From an uncultured Tenacibaculum sp. (GTDB lineage: Bacteria; Bacteroidota; Bacteroidia; Flavobacteriales; Flavobacteriaceae): DNA of 64,000 nucleotides. Positions within the stretch are counted from its first letter, which is position 1. Every line of letters begins with the position of its first letter. Made by a program: the position numbers and the translations under genes. The notes below the pieces were generated by a model. The model had not been told where the DNA came from. It did not search any database and saw only the letters and a program-made list of their open reading frames with translations. Positions 25,212-37,216 of this stretch are shown in pieces. The stretch lies in NCBI GenBank assembly GCA_947501615.1, contig CANMWK010000008.1, positions 153,181 through 217,180 of the forward strand. Reading direction: 5' to 3'.

Positions 25212-26462
25212 ATGCAATTAAAACGAGTTGTCGTAACTGGACTTGGCGCATTAACGCCAATAGGAAACAATATTGAACAATACTGGAATGGGCTTGTTAA
25301 CGGAGTTAGCGGTGCCGCACCTATTACATATTTTGATGCTGCCAAGTTCAAGACTCGTTTCGCATGTGAGCTTAAAAATTTCGATGTAAAAGATTACATC
25401 GATAGAAAAGAAGCTCGTAGAATGGATCGATTTACTCAGTATGCTATGATTGCTTCAGACGAGGCAATTAAAGATGCTGCTTTAGATTTAGATCAACTTG
25501 ACAAATATAAAGTTGGAGTAATTTGGGGAGCTGGAATTGGAGGTCTAGAAACTTTTCAGAATGAAGTAATCAATTTCGCTTCTGGAGACGGAACTCCAAA
25601 ATTCAACCCTTTCTTTATTCCAAAAATGATTGCAGATATCGCACCTGGTCATATTTCTATTAAACATGGTTTTATGGGACCTAACTATACGACAGTATCT
25701 GCTTGTGCATCATCTGCAAATGCTATGATAGATGCCCTAAATTATATTCGTTTAGGACATTGTAATGTTATTGTAACTGGTGGTAGTGAAGCTGCTGTTA
25801 CTATAGCAGGTATGGGTGGTTTCAATGCCATGCATGCATTATCTAAAAGAAATGAAAGCCCTGAAACTGCATCGAGACCTTTCGACGCTGAAAGAGATGG
25901 TTTTGTTTTAGGAGAAGGAGCTGGAGCACTTATTTTAGAAGAATATGAGCACGCTAAAGCTCGTGGTGCTAAAATTTACGCAGAAGTTATAGGTGGTGGT
26001 ATGTCGTCAGACGCACATCACATGACAGCTCCACACCCAGAAGGATTAGGAGTTATTGCTGTGATGAAAAACTGTTTAGAAAATGCAGGAATTAATCCTG
26101 AAGACGTAGATCACATTAATACACACGGAACATCTACCCCACTTGGAGATGTTGCAGAATTAAAAGCTATTTCTGAGGTTTTTGGTAAACATGCTAAAAA
26201 CATTAATATCAACTCAACGAAATCTATGACTGGTCATTTACTTGGAGCGGCTGGAGCTATTGAAGCGATTGCTTCTTTATTAGCTATGAAAAACAGCATG
26301 GTTCCTCCGACAATTAATCATAGTACAATTGATGAAAATATTAATCCAGACTTGAACTTAACCTTAAATAAAGCCCAAGAAAAAGAAATTAATATTGCGT
26401 TAAGTAACACATTTGGTTTCGGTGGACATAATGCTTGTATCGCTTTTAAAAAATATAAGTAA
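25212..26462 (+). CDS. fabF: Beta-ketoacyl-ACP synthase II
   Basis: A 416-residue condensing enzyme of fatty acid elongation. The catalytic Cys is in TVSACASSANAM, the two His are in INTHGTSTPLGD and MTGHLLGAAGA, and the C-terminal NTFGFGGHNACIAF is typical. It lies between acpP and rnc in the standard arrangement. No anomaly is seen. Confidence 0.98.
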   Translation: MQLKRVVVTGLGALTPIGNNIEQYWNGLVNGVSGAAPITYFDAAKFKTRFACELKNFDVKDYIDRKEARRMDRFTQYAMIASDEAIKDAALDLDQLDKYKVGVIWGAGIGGLETFQNEVINFASGDGTPKFNPFFIPKMIADIAPGHISIKHGFMGPNYTTVSACASSANAMIDALNYIRLGHCNVIVTGGSEAAVTIAGMGGFNAMHALSKRNESPETASRPFDAERDGFVLGEGAGALILEEYEHAKARGAKIYAEVIGGGMSSDAHHMTAPHPEGLGVIAVMKNCLENAGINPEDVDHINTHGTSTPLGDVAELKAISEVFGKHAKNININSTKSMTGHLLGAAGAIEAIASLLAMKNSMVPPTINHSTIDENINPDLNLTLNKAQEKEINIALSNTFGFGGHNACIAFKKYK

Positions 26463-26484
26463 TCCTATAAAATAGTTACAGCAT

Positions 26485-27222
26485 ATGAATTTTCTTCGCA
26501 AAATTGTTAGACCAAAAACTAAAGAAGACGAAGAATTTTATTATGAACTTAAATCACTTTTAAATTTTAAACCAGTAGTTCTTAATCATTACAAAAAGGC
26601 TTTTATTCATAGGTCTTTAAAAATGATGGATAATAAGGGAAAACCTATTAATTATGAACGTTTAGAGTTTTTAGGAGATGCTATTTTAGGATCTGTAATT
26701 GCCTCATTTTTATACAAAGAAGCTCCCAGAGGAAATGAAGGATATCTAACACAAATGCGCTCCAAGGTTGTTAGCAGAGAAAGCTTAAACAAACTTGGTA
26801 AAGAATTAGATTTAATTCGATTTGTTAAAAGTAATATCAATCAAAACCAAGTAGGAGAGAATATCCATGGGAATATTTTTGAAGCTTTAATAGGTGCTAT
26901 TTACCTTGATAGAGGCTATAATTACTGTCACCAATTTATTTACGATCAAGTTATTTTCCCTTATATAGACCTTCAACAATTAGAAAATAAAATCACTAGT
27001 TACAAAGGATTCATTATTGAATGGTGTCAAAAAACAAAGCGGAAATATGCTTTTGAGAGTTATGAAGATTCAGGAAACCAAAATCAAAAACATTTTAGTG
27101 TCAGAATTATTATAGATGGGCAAAAAATAGCTAAAGGCAGAGCTACTTCAAAGAAGAAAGCAGAAGAGATGGCTGCTAAGAGAGTTTATTATGCTTTTCA
27201 AAATCAAATAACTAATTCATAA
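26485..27222 (+). CDS. rnc: Ribonuclease III
   Basis: A 245-residue dsRNA endonuclease for rRNA and mRNA processing. The RNase III signature NYERLEFLGDAILGSVIA (residues about 54-71) and the downstream GNIFEALIGAIYLDRG provide the catalytic acids; a dsRNA-binding domain occupies the last 70 residues. It starts 22 nt after fabF. Confidence 0.97.
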   Translation: MNFLRKIVRPKTKEDEEFYYELKSLLNFKPVVLNHYKKAFIHRSLKMMDNKGKPINYERLEFLGDAILGSVIASFLYKEAPRGNEGYLTQMRSKVVSRESLNKLGKELDLIRFVKSNINQNQVGENIHGNIFEALIGAIYLDRGYNYCHQFIYDQVIFPYIDLQQLENKITSYKGFIIEWCQKTKRKYAFESYEDSGNQNQKHFSVRIIIDGQKIAKGRATSKKKAEEMAAKRVYYAFQNQITNS

Positions 27223-27299
27223 TTAACCTACAAGAAATCGTTTTCGTTAATTTCATCTTATTTTCACATTACATTCTGTAAATTAGCATAAATTATTTT

Positions 27300-27770
27300 A
27301 TGCAAATTCATTCGTTATCCTTAGATGATTTTTCTTCCTCGGATTATAATTTAATCGGCATTCATAGCGCTACAGAAGATTATCGTTTAGCATATCTTTT
27401 GAATTTACATTTACAACTAAATTTACACCGTTCGAGATTTGATATTGATGTGAAAAACAAAAATTCAAGTGCATTATTTTCACTTTATGAATTTGTAGAT
27501 CAAACCACAGAAAATGCATGGTTTTTAATTTCGAACTACTGTAAAAATAATATTGTAGAACATAATTTAAGTTTATTTTCAGAACATGAAACTGTAAGTT
27601 ATTTACTTTCTGAAAAGAAAAAGGTTGATTATTTTTTAAAATTAGAAGGTGATTTTAGCACTAAAAATATTCATAATATTATTGAAACAATAAATAAAAT
27701 CCCTCAAATAATCACATCATATTCTATTGATACAAACAAACTAAAATCTAAAGAATCATTAATTATTTAA
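27300..27770 (+). CDS. IPExxxVDY family protein
   Basis: A 156-residue protein of a conserved Bacteroidota family named for a C-terminal motif; here the region reads SEKKKVDYFLKLEGDF. It has no signal peptide or catalytic signature. It is always-adjacent-looking context: rnc upstream and pyk 3 nt downstream, suggesting translational coupling with pyruvate kinase. The function is unknown. Confidence 0.8.
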   Translation: MQIHSLSLDDFSSSDYNLIGIHSATEDYRLAYLLNLHLQLNLHRSRFDIDVKNKNSSALFSLYEFVDQTTENAWFLISNYCKNNIVEHNLSLFSEHETVSYLLSEKKKVDYFLKLEGDFSTKNIHNIIETINKIPQIITSYSIDTNKLKSKESLII

Positions 27771-27773
27771 CCT

Positions 27774-29201
27774 ATGCCACACAACAAAAAAACTAAAATT
27801 GTTGCTACACTAGGACCTGCAACCAATACGAAAGAAACTCTCAAGAAAATGGGAGCAGCTGGAGTAAATGTATTTAGAATTAACTTTTCTCATGCAGATC
27901 ATGAAGTAGTAAAAGAACGTATACAACAAATACGAGAAATTAATGAGGAAAACGGATATAATTTAGCAATTTTAGCTGATTTACAAGGCCCAAAACTAAG
28001 AGTTGGAACAATGGAAGATGGCGTGGAAGTAAAAGCCGGAAATCGCTTTATTTTCACTACAGAAAAATGCATAGGTACGAAAGAAAAAGCTTTTATGACT
28101 TACCAACGTTTTCCTAAGGATGTAAAACCTGGTGAAAATATTCTTGTTGATGATGGCAAATTATTATTTGAAGTTATATCTACTGATAAAGAAAAAGAAG
28201 TAGTCACTAAAGTAATTAATGGCGGTCCTTTAAAATCTAAAAAAGGTGTAAACTTACCAAATACAGACATTTCTTTGCCTGCACTTACTGAAAAGGATAA
28301 AAAGGATGTTGTTTTTGCTTTAGAACAAGAAGTAGACTGGGTTGCTTTATCTTTTGTTAGAAATCCTGAAGATTTAAGAATGCTTCGTGATTTAATCAAA
28401 CAAAAATCTAGATATCGTGTACCTGTAATAGCGAAAATTGAAAAACCTGAGGCCGTTGAAAATATTGATGCATTAATTCCTTATTGTGATGGCTTAATGG
28501 TAGCTAGAGGAGACCTTGGTGTTGAAGTACCTATGCAAGATGTACCATTAATTCAAAAAATGTTAGTACAACGCGCAAAAAAGGCTAGAATACCTGTTAT
28601 TATTGCTACTCAAATGATGGAGACAATGATAGAGAATAGTGTTCCTACACGAGCTGAAGTAAATGATGTCGCCAACTCTATTATGGACGGCGCTGATGCC
28701 GTTATGTTGTCTGGTGAAACTTCAGTAGGTAAACATCCTATAAAGGTTATCCAAAAGATGACTGAGATTATAGGTAGTGTAGAATTCTCTCCGTTAATTA
28801 AAGTTCCTGTTGAACCACCTCATGTTAGAACAAACCGTTTTATTACTAAGTCTGTGTGTTATCATGCTGCATTAATGGCTAACGATATAAAAGCTTCTGC
28901 AATATCTACATTAACAAATAGTGGTTATACTGCATTTCAAATTTCAGCATGGAGGCCAAAATCTCATGTTATAGCATTCTCTTCTGAAAAAAGAATTCTT
29001 GGTAAGTTAAATCTTCTATGGGGAGTTAGAGCTTTTTATTATGACAGAGAACTGAACACTGATGACACTGTAAAAGACATCAATGAAATGATAAAAGAGA
29101 AAAACTTTGTAAAAACTGGTGACTTTGTTATTAATTTAACGTCTATGCCTGTTGAAGAAAAAGGTATGGTAAATACTTTAAGAGTCACTCAAATAGATTA
29201 A
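27774..29201 (+). CDS. pyk: Pyruvate kinase
   Basis: A 475-residue glycolytic enzyme converting PEP and ADP to pyruvate and ATP. Motifs: TKIVATLGPA at the N-terminus, IAKIEKPEAVENID with the catalytic Lys, VARGDLGVEVP, and MLSGETSVGKHP. It begins 3 nt after the preceding small gene. It ends near a bidirectional terminator shared with atpC. Confidence 0.98.
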   Translation: MPHNKKTKIVATLGPATNTKETLKKMGAAGVNVFRINFSHADHEVVKERIQQIREINEENGYNLAILADLQGPKLRVGTMEDGVEVKAGNRFIFTTEKCIGTKEKAFMTYQRFPKDVKPGENILVDDGKLLFEVISTDKEKEVVTKVINGGPLKSKKGVNLPNTDISLPALTEKDKKDVVFALEQEVDWVALSFVRNPEDLRMLRDLIKQKSRYRVPVIAKIEKPEAVENIDALIPYCDGLMVARGDLGVEVPMQDVPLIQKMLVQRAKKARIPVIIATQMMETMIENSVPTRAEVNDVANSIMDGADAVMLSGETSVGKHPIKVIQKMTEIIGSVEFSPLIKVPVEPPHVRTNRFITKSVCYHAALMANDIKASAISTLTNSGYTAFQISAWRPKSHVIAFSSEKRILGKLNLLWGVRAFYYDRELNTDDTVKDINEMIKEKNFVKTGDFVINLTSMPVEEKGMVNTLRVTQID

Positions 29202-29226
29202 AAAGCAAAATATATTGATAAAAAAT

Positions 29227-29258
29227 AACCCCAATTCATTTTTGAATTGGGGTTTATT
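29227..29258. terminator. Bidirectional terminator between pyk and atpC
   Basis: AACCCCAATTCA (29227-29238) and TGAATTGGGGTT (29243-29254) form a 12-bp stem with a TTTT loop between two convergent genes. Confidence 0.85.
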
Positions 29259-29279
29259 GTATTCTAGTAAAACAAAAAA

Positions 29280-29573
29280 CTAATCAGCTAGTATAATTGC
29301 TTTATTATCTTTAATTTCTATTGTTCCAGAATTGATTGCCAAAGTTAACACTTTATCATCAGCAGGTAATTTTTCAATACTACCATGTAAATCATCGAAA
29401 ACTGATTGATTTTGACTATGAACATGTACTTTAACTACCCCTTCGTTCAAAACAGACACTATAGGTGCGTGATTATTTAAAACTTGGAACTCTCCGTGAA
29501 CACCAGGAACTACAACAGAATCTATTTCTGAAGAAAACACTACTGCTTCTGGAGTAACAATTTCTAAAAACAT
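29280..29573 (-). CDS. atpC: ATP synthase F1 epsilon subunit
   Basis: A 97-residue epsilon subunit: EIVTPEAVVFSSEIDSVVVPG and GEFQVLNNHAPIVSVL are the beta-sandwich core. It lacks the C-terminal helical hairpin found in longer bacterial forms, as is usual in Bacteroidota. It follows atpD by 22 nt. The rest of the ATP synthase genes are elsewhere, a known split in this phylum. Confidence 0.96.
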   Translation of the reverse strand: MFLEIVTPEAVVFSSEIDSVVVPGVHGEFQVLNNHAPIVSVLNEGVVKVHVHSQNQSVFDDLHGSIEKLPADDKVLTLAINSGTIEIKDNKAIILAD

Positions 29574-29595
29574 AATTAACTTCTATATATTAATA

Positions 29596-31119
<1,524 letters not shown>

Positions 31120-31167
31120 TTAAGTTATTGTATTTATTAAGTGCTTCTTATCCCACTTTTCAGTGCG

Positions 31168-31175
31168 CAAAGGTA
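31168..31175 (-). promoter_or_regulatory. -7 box of atpD-atpC
   Basis: The complement reads TACCTTTG (TAnnTTTG), giving a leader of about 55 nt with a small hairpin (31155-31166). No TTG is found at the usual -33 distance. Confidence 0.5.
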
Positions 31176-31237
31176 ATTTTTTTATAACAATATAAAAAAC
31201 TTTATCTGCAAATTTTAATTACGAGTAAATTAACAAA

Positions 31238-31264
31238 AAAAGCCTCGCGAAATGCGAGGCTTTT
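31238..31264 (-). terminator. Terminator of the OmpA-family gene
   Basis: AAAAGCCTCGC (31238-31248) pairs with GCGAGGCTTTT (31254-31264); on the minus strand a T-run follows. It lies 28 nt beyond the stop codon at 31292. Confidence 0.88.
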
Positions 31265-31291
31265 ACTGATATATTCTACTTTTTAAGAAAA

Positions 31292-32686
31292 TTATTTCTT
31301 TAAGTTGATTTCTACACGTCTGTTTTGTGCTCTACCAGCTCTTGTTTTGTTAGAAGCAATTGGGTAATCCTCTCCTAAACCTACAGATGATAATCTAGCA
31401 CCGTTAATTCCGTGAGAAGCTAAGTAATCTAATACTGCTTTAGCTCTTCTCTCAGATAATCTTTGGTTAGCTGCATTTGCACCTTGACTATCAGTGTGAC
31501 CTTCGATGTTGAAGTTAGCTTGAGGGTATTCTTTCATGATACCTGCAATTAAATCTAACTTACCAGTTACACCTGGTCTGAATGTAGATCTTCCTGAGTT
31601 AAAGTAGATCGCTCTAGCGAAGTTTTGTAATTCTTTTAACTTAACTTCTTCAATAACTGGCTTTGGCTCTGGACAACCTTGTCTTGAAGCAACACCAGGT
31701 ACTTCTGGACACTTATCTACGTTATCTTTAACACCATCGTTATCTTTATCTCCCCAAGGACATCCTTTGTTTTCAGCTGGACCTGCCTCATTAGGACACT
31801 TATCGTTTTTGTTGATGATACCATCACCATCAGCATCTGGACAACCATTCATTGCTTTTGTTCCAGCTTCAGTAGGACAAGCATCATCTTTATCAGCGAT
31901 ACCATCACCATCAGCATCTGGACAACCGTTTAATTCAGCTTTACCAGCTTCATTTGGACAAGCATCATCAGAATCTTTGATTCCATCACCGTCAGCATCA
32001 GGACAACCATTGAACTCTTTTAAACCAGCAACTTCTGGACAAGCGTCGTCTTTATCGTAGATACCATCACCGTCAGTATCTTTTCCACCGAAACGGAAAA
32101 CAACACCTAAACTATGTTGGAAGTGATCTTGAATTTTATCAGCAAATTCCTTCTTAGCTCCAGTTTGGAAGTTTAAACCAATGTTCTCATTAAACCAAAC
32201 ATTAAAACCAGCACCTACATTTAAAGTACCTTCACCTCCATCTTGGAAAGTTCCGTTTACTACTCTACCAAAGTCAGAGTAACCTCCCCCTACGTATACG
32301 TAAGGATCCCACCAACCAGTATCTCCGATTAAGTGATTTACATCCCACTTAACGTTTAAATCTATAGCCCAATATAACTCATCAACATCTCTTTCAGTTC
32401 TGTAAGTTTTGATTTTATTAAGCGATCCTGCTAATTGTAATGTAAAACCATCTGCTAAGTATTTTTCAGCACTTACTCTTGAAATAGAAGGTAATAAGTT
32501 ATCAGACCATTCTGAAGTTCCAATATAGTCTTGTAAATAATCACCAAATTCACTAGGAATCCTAACATCTACAACATTAACACCGAAACCAACAACCCAA
32601 GGATTGTTTTCATCTTGCGCATTAACGTTACTAAACGTTAGTAACGATAACACAGCTATAATCATAGCTAAATTTAATTGTTTCAT
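31292..32686 (-). CDS. OmpA-family outer-membrane protein with thrombospondin type 3 repeats
   Basis: A 464-residue protein: signal peptide (1-24, ending SNVNAQ), an 8-stranded-barrel-like region (about 26-210), five Asp-rich calcium-binding type 3 repeats (about 212-345; units such as [15 protein letters not shown]) and an OmpA peptidoglycan-binding domain (about 350-464, IEGHTDSQG and [12 protein letters not shown]). It anchors the outer membrane to the cell wall. A TTG at 32692 would add two residues, but the ATG at 32686 is the natural start. A strong promoter lies just upstream. Confidence 0.94.
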   Translation of the reverse strand: MKQLNLAMIIAVLSLLTFSNVNAQDENNPWVVGFGVNVVDVRIPSEFGDYLQDYIGTSEWSDNLLPSISRVSAEKYLADGFTLQLAGSLNKIKTYRTERDVDELYWAIDLNVKWDVNHLIGDTGWWDPYVYVGGGYSDFGRVVNGTFQDGGEGTLNVGAGFNVWFNENIGLNFQTGAKKEFADKIQDHFQHSLGVVFRFGGKDTDGDGIYDKDDACPEVAGLKEFNGCPDADGDGIKDSDDACPNEAGKAELNGCPDADGDGIADKDDACPTEAGTKAMNGCPDADGDGIINKNDKCPNEAGPAENKGCPWGDKDNDGVKDNVDKCPEVPGVASRQGCPEPKPVIEEVKLKELQNFARAIYFNSGRSTFRPGVTGKLDLIAGIMKEYPQANFNIEGHTDSQGANAANQRLSERRAKAVLDYLASHGINGARLSSVGLGEDYPIASNKTRAGRAQNRRVEINLKK

Positions 32687-32725
32687 TATCAAAAATTTAA
32701 ATTAAAAGTTCGTTTATATATAACG

Positions 32726-32755
32726 CAAATGTAAGTTCTAAAAACTTATTTACAA
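32726..32755 (-). promoter_or_regulatory. Promoter of the OmpA-family gene
   Basis: On the minus strand TTG (32755-32753) is followed after 19 nt by TACATTTG (32733-32726), a full Bacteroidota -33/-7 promoter. The leader would be about 33 nt. Confidence 0.7.
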
Positions 32756-32803
32756 AAGCAAATCTACAAAAACTTATAAAAAAAACAAGTTTTTGTTCGT
32801 CTT

Positions 32804-34000
32804 TTACGAAATTACTTTCAACGCTTTTCCTACTTTTTTAAATGCATTTATTGCTTTATCTAAATGCTGTTTTTCATGTGCAGCAGACAGTTGCACACGT
32901 ATTCTTGCTTGTTCTTTTGGTACTACAGGGTAGAAAAAACCTATAACATAAATTCCTTCTTCTAAAAGTTGATCTGCCATTACTTGAGATAGCTTTGCAT
33001 CGTACAACATTACTGGTACTATGGCTGCATCAGCTCCTACCAAATCAAAACCAGCTTTTTCCATTTCTGATCTGAAATAATTTGTATTCCACTCTAATTT
33101 ATCTCTTAAAGAAGTATCATTAGACAATAAATCAAACACCTTTAATGAAGCTCCAACAATTGCTGGTGCAAGTGAGTTAGAAAATAAATATGGTCTTGAT
33201 CTTTGACGTAAAATTTCTATAATTTCTTTTTTACCTGTAGTGTAACCTCCCATTGCTCCACCTAAAGCTTTTCCTAAAGTTCCAGTAATGATGTCGATTC
33301 TACCCATTACTCTCTTTAACTCTAACGTACCTCTACCAGTTTCACCAATAAAACCTGCTGCATGACATTCATCTATCATAACCATTGCATCGTATTTATC
33401 AGCTAAATCACAGATCTTGTCTAATTCAGCAACGATACCATCCATAGAGAATACTCCATCAGTAACAATAATTTTAAACCTATGGTTTTGTTTATTTGCT
33501 TCAATTAATTGTTCTTCTAATGAAGCCATATCATTATTATTATAACGATAGCGTGCCGCTTTACATAAACGAACACCATCGATGATAGAAGCATGATTTA
33601 AACTATCAGAAATAATAGCATCTTCTTTTGTTAATAATGGTTCGAAAACACCTCCGTTTGCATCAAAAGCTGCTGCATATAAAATTGTATCTTCAGTTTG
33701 ATAAAACTCAGCAATTTTAGCTTCTAAATCTTTATGAATATCTTGAGTTCCACAAATGAAACGCACAGAAGACATTCCGAAACCATGCGTATCCATAGTA
33801 TCTTTAGCTGCCTGAATTACTTCTGGGTGATTTGATAAACCTAAATAATTATTTGCACAAAAGTTAATTACTTCTTCACCTGTAGAAATCTTAATTACAG
33901 CATCTTGTGAAGATGTAATAATACGTTCTGTTTTATATAATCCAGCATCTTTTATATCCTGAATTTCTTTTTGTAAATGTTCTTTTATTTTTCCGTACAT
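32804..34000 (-). CDS. kbl: Glycine C-acetyltransferase
   Basis: A 398-residue PLP enzyme (2-amino-3-ketobutyrate CoA ligase) that splits the threonine breakdown intermediate into glycine and acetyl-CoA. Motifs: [31 protein letters not shown] and the PLP-lysine segment [15 protein letters not shown]. No tdh gene is adjacent. It starts 24 nt after the helicase-nuclease gene and may share its transcript. Confidence 0.95.
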   Translation of the reverse strand: MYGKIKEHLQKEIQDIKDAGLYKTERIITSSQDAVIKISTGEEVINFCANNYLGLSNHPEVIQAAKDTMDTHGFGMSSVRFICGTQDIHKDLEAKIAEFYQTEDTILYAAAFDANGGVFEPLLTKEDAIISDSLNHASIIDGVRLCKAARYRYNNNDMASLEEQLIEANKQNHRFKIIVTDGVFSMDGIVAELDKICDLADKYDAMVMIDECHAAGFIGETGRGTLELKRVMGRIDIITGTLGKALGGAMGGYTTGKKEIIEILRQRSRPYLFSNSLAPAIVGASLKVFDLLSNDTSLRDKLEWNTNYFRSEMEKAGFDLVGADAAIVPVMLYDAKLSQVMADQLLEEGIYVIGFFYPVVPKEQARIRVQLSAAHEKQHLDKAINAFKKVGKALKVIS

Positions 34001-34024
34001 GGCTTGTTTGTTTGTGTGGTAAAA

Positions 34025-37000
34025 TTATGCAATTTCTTCCACTAAAATTTCATCATTTATATATATCAATATTTTTTTATCTACCTTAAAATTCAACTGA
34101 CCTAAATCGTTGGCGTATTTATTAATTTGATGCATATGTGAACGATCTGGTTTTCCTGTTTTATAATCGATAACAGTTACCATATTATTATAGAATACTA
34201 AACGATCTGGAATAATAATTTCATCCATATCGTTTCGTATTTCTCTTTCGTTAACAACCGTTACCTCTTCAGAATAAAAGTAAGTCAGTTTAGGATGATT
34301 TATAATATCTCGAATTCGAACAGCGAGATTATCTAAAACTTCTACATCTAGATCTCCTTTACTCTTATAAAAGTTTAAAATTTCATCTACATCTTCGTTC
34401 GTTTTTATCTTCGATAGAATATCGTGCGTAATGTTTCCGTAAGCGACAGCTTCTTCTGCATCGGTATTCCAAACTTTCGATGCACTTGACAACAAGACAA
34501 TATTATGATCTTGCCAAGAAGTAGAAATAAATTGATCTTGTAATTTCATTTTATTAGTATCAACAACAACTTTCTCACTATTTCTTTTTGATTCTCCAAA
34601 AACATATTCATTTACATCCTCTTCCCATCTTCCTACTTTTCTCAAATAAGAAATAAAAGCTCCAGAATAATAATTCATATTTTCACCTGACTTAGTCAAT
34701 CTTTTCTCCGTGATAATATGTAATTGCTCTACCGATCTTGTTAATGCAACATATAATAGGTTGAAATTATCTAACTCTAATTCTTGTCGTTGTTGATGGT
34801 AAATTTCCTTTCCTAAATCATTAATATATTCGAGGCTTTTACTGTAATCGATAAGCAGTTCATCAAAACCTAAAAAGTCGTTTGATAAATTATGAAACCA
34901 AACTTTAGGTTTTACTTGTCGATAAATATCTAAATCGAAAGGAAAAATAACCACAGGAAACTCTAAACCTTTAGATTTATGAATCGTCATTATTTTAACC
35001 GCTTCAGATTCATCTGGTGTTGCTATACTTAAATTATCTTTTTTAGAACTCCAAAAATCTAAGAAATCTTGAATCGTAACACCTCTTCCTTGTTGATCTA
35101 AAACCAAATCAAGAAAAAATTGCACGTAAGCATCTGATGTTTCTAATAGCGAAAATCCACGAATAATGTATTCTATCTTTTCGTAGAAAGGCAACGTATT
35201 AAAAAGTTCTAACTTGAAATTCGTTCCTAAACCATTTAACAACTCTATGAAAGTTGGCAAACTACACTTTACCTTGTCTGTTAGAAATGTATGTAGATCA
35301 CTATTTGTTTGTAAATGCTTGTGAAGAAAACATAGTAACTCGAATCGGTTTTGCTCATCATTAGGATATAAAATTAATTTCAAGAAATTAATAATGAATA
35401 GTACCTTATTACTATTTGCTAACAGTAATGTTTCTGAAGAAACTATCGGAATTCCTTTTTCCGATAAATAATTCGCAACAGCAATTCCTTCTTTTTTCTT
35501 GCGAACTAAAACAGAAATTTCACTTAAAGCGTATTCCTTCTGTAACTCTACAATTTGCTGATAAACTTTTTCTGGATATTTATTTTTCTCTTCTTCTTTA
35601 TCTTCTTTCTTTTCTAAAAATGAAATACTAACACAACCTCCTGTTTTACTATTTTCTTGTTGCTGATTCCCCTCTATAAATAACTCTTTATAATTCGGGT
35701 TAGAAAATAAGGTGGCTACATGCTGAAAAAAATCATTATTGAAATTGATAACTTCAGAATAGCTTCTAAAATTTCTTCCTAAAAGTTTTAACTCTTTTTC
35801 AATATTAAAAGTTACATTTTCAGAAGAACTCAAATTGATTAACTGTTCTGCTTTTCCTCCACGCCATCTGTAAATCGCTTGCTTTGCATCTCCTACCAAT
35901 AGTAAGCTACTGCTTTCTTGGGCTAACGCATTATCTATTAATGGAATCAAATTTTGCCATTGTAAGATTGAAGTATCTTGCATTTCATCAATAAAATAAT
36001 GCATGAAACGCTGACCAATTCTTTCATATATATATGGTGTAGGTTGATCTTTAATATGATCTGAAATTAATTGATTGAATTCGGCATTTAATCGAATATT
36101 ATTTTCTTCTTTGATGATATTTAACTCCTTATTCACATTATTCAACACTGCTAAAGGAACCAAACTTTTTAAAGCTAGTTGTTGCAATAATACATCTTGA
36201 AAAATCTTTTCTGATTCAAAATATAAATTCAAAAGTTCTGGAAGAATTCCGTCTATTACAGATTTAATATCTTCAGATTTTGATTTCGAATAGAACATAT
36301 TTTCTTCTATTCTTTCTTTCAGTTTACTTTGATCGAAAAATTTAGCTTGTAATGGATCTTTTTGTAAAGCTATAAAATGTTTAGGAATTAAAGAATAGTA
36401 GAAATCTTTATGGTCGAGATTCATAGTGGAAATTACTTCTAATCCTCTTGCGCCTATTTCTTTTAATCTTTTTACTGCTTCCTTTTTACTTTTCTTCAGC
36501 TTACCTTGTAAAGCATTAAAATCTCCAACGGTTTTCTGACTTAACTTCCTGAAATGTTTTACATCATCTTCTCTCAGTAAAACCTTAGAAAATTCTTTCA
36601 ATTCAAAAGAAACATCCCAGGATTTATCCTCATCTATTTTCGATGCAGAATATTCAATTAAAAGTTTCGTAATATCGTTTCGAACACCAATTTTAGAGAC
36701 TAAAATATCAACAGCTTCATTCAGCAATGAAACCGCATCCATTTCAACTTCAAAATTTAAAGTTAGCCCAAGATCATAAGCGAAATTCTTAATAATCTTA
36801 TGCGTAAAACTATCGATAGTTGTAATTGAAAATGCAGAATAGTTTTGAAGAATTGCATTTAAAACTTTCTGACTTCTTTCTTTAATTATAGTTACATCTA
36901 TTGGAGTTTCTTGCAAGATCAATTCTAGCATATCTGTAGACTCTCCATTAGAAAAAGCGTTTAAGTTTTTTAACACTCTTTCTTTCATTTCTCCTGCTGC

Positions 37001-37150
37001 CTTGTTGGTAAATGTAACTGCTAAAACTTTTTGAAAGTAAAAGATATCTTTCGACTGTAGTAAAATCTTAAGATATTCTTTAACAAGCGTAAACGTTTTT
37101 CCGCTACCTGCTGAAGCATTATATATTTGAAAAACAGATGTATCTTGCAC
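34025..37150 (-). CDS. UvrD/RecB-like helicase-nuclease (AddA-like)
   Basis: A 1041-residue superfamily 1 helicase. Walker A is ASAGSGKT (12-19), the DExx box region is YFIDEMQDTS near residue 390, motif V/VI appears as TIHKSKGLEFPVV and LLYVALTRS, and a C-terminal PD-(D/E)XK nuclease is marked by VIDYKTGKPD near residue 1000. This matches AddA/RecB-type subunits that process DNA ends for recombination. Translation starts at GTG (37148-37150), because a stop codon lies two codons upstream. The usual partner (AddB-like nuclease) is not adjacent in this window. Confidence 0.9.
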   Translation of the reverse strand: MQDTSVFQIYNASAGSGKTFTLVKEYLKILLQSKDIFYFQKVLAVTFTNKAAGEMKERVLKNLNAFSNGESTDMLELILQETPIDVTIIKERSQKVLNAILQNYSAFSITTIDSFTHKIIKNFAYDLGLTLNFEVEMDAVSLLNEAVDILVSKIGVRNDITKLLIEYSASKIDEDKSWDVSFELKEFSKVLLREDDVKHFRKLSQKTVGDFNALQGKLKKSKKEAVKRLKEIGARGLEVISTMNLDHKDFYYSLIPKHFIALQKDPLQAKFFDQSKLKERIEENMFYSKSKSEDIKSVIDGILPELLNLYFESEKIFQDVLLQQLALKSLVPLAVLNNVNKELNIIKEENNIRLNAEFNQLISDHIKDQPTPYIYERIGQRFMHYFIDEMQDTSILQWQNLIPLIDNALAQESSSLLLVGDAKQAIYRWRGGKAEQLINLSSSENVTFNIEKELKLLGRNFRSYSEVINFNNDFFQHVATLFSNPNYKELFIEGNQQQENSKTGGCVSISFLEKKEDKEEEKNKYPEKVYQQIVELQKEYALSEISVLVRKKKEGIAVANYLSEKGIPIVSSETLLLANSNKVLFIINFLKLILYPNDEQNRFELLCFLHKHLQTNSDLHTFLTDKVKCSLPTFIELLNGLGTNFKLELFNTLPFYEKIEYIIRGFSLLETSDAYVQFFLDLVLDQQGRGVTIQDFLDFWSSKKDNLSIATPDESEAVKIMTIHKSKGLEFPVVIFPFDLDIYRQVKPKVWFHNLSNDFLGFDELLIDYSKSLEYINDLGKEIYHQQRQELELDNFNLLYVALTRSVEQLHIITEKRLTKSGENMNYYSGAFISYLRKVGRWEEDVNEYVFGESKRNSEKVVVDTNKMKLQDQFISTSWQDHNIVLLSSASKVWNTDAEEAVAYGNITHDILSKIKTNEDVDEILNFYKSKGDLDVEVLDNLAVRIRDIINHPKLTYFYSEEVTVVNEREIRNDMDEIIIPDRLVFYNNMVTVIDYKTGKPDRSHMHQINKYANDLGQLNFKVDKKILIYINDEILVEEIA

Positions 37151-37177
37151 GTACTAAATTTTATGCAAGGTAAATAA

Positions 37178-37205
37178 AAATTACCCTAAATAAATAGGGT
37201 AATTT
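37178..37205 (-). terminator. Terminator of the DUF2911 operon
   Basis: TTACCCTA (37181-37188) pairs with TAGGGTAA (37195-37202), followed by T residues on the minus strand, separating the DUF2911 gene from the helicase gene. Confidence 0.78.
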
Positions 37206-37216
37206 TAATATTTGAG

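Noticed and set aside
31767..32060. Plus-strand frame with regular SPSASGQP repeats
   Set aside because: It is the antisense reading of the calcium-binding type 3 repeats in the OmpA-family gene; the periodicity comes from the real protein.
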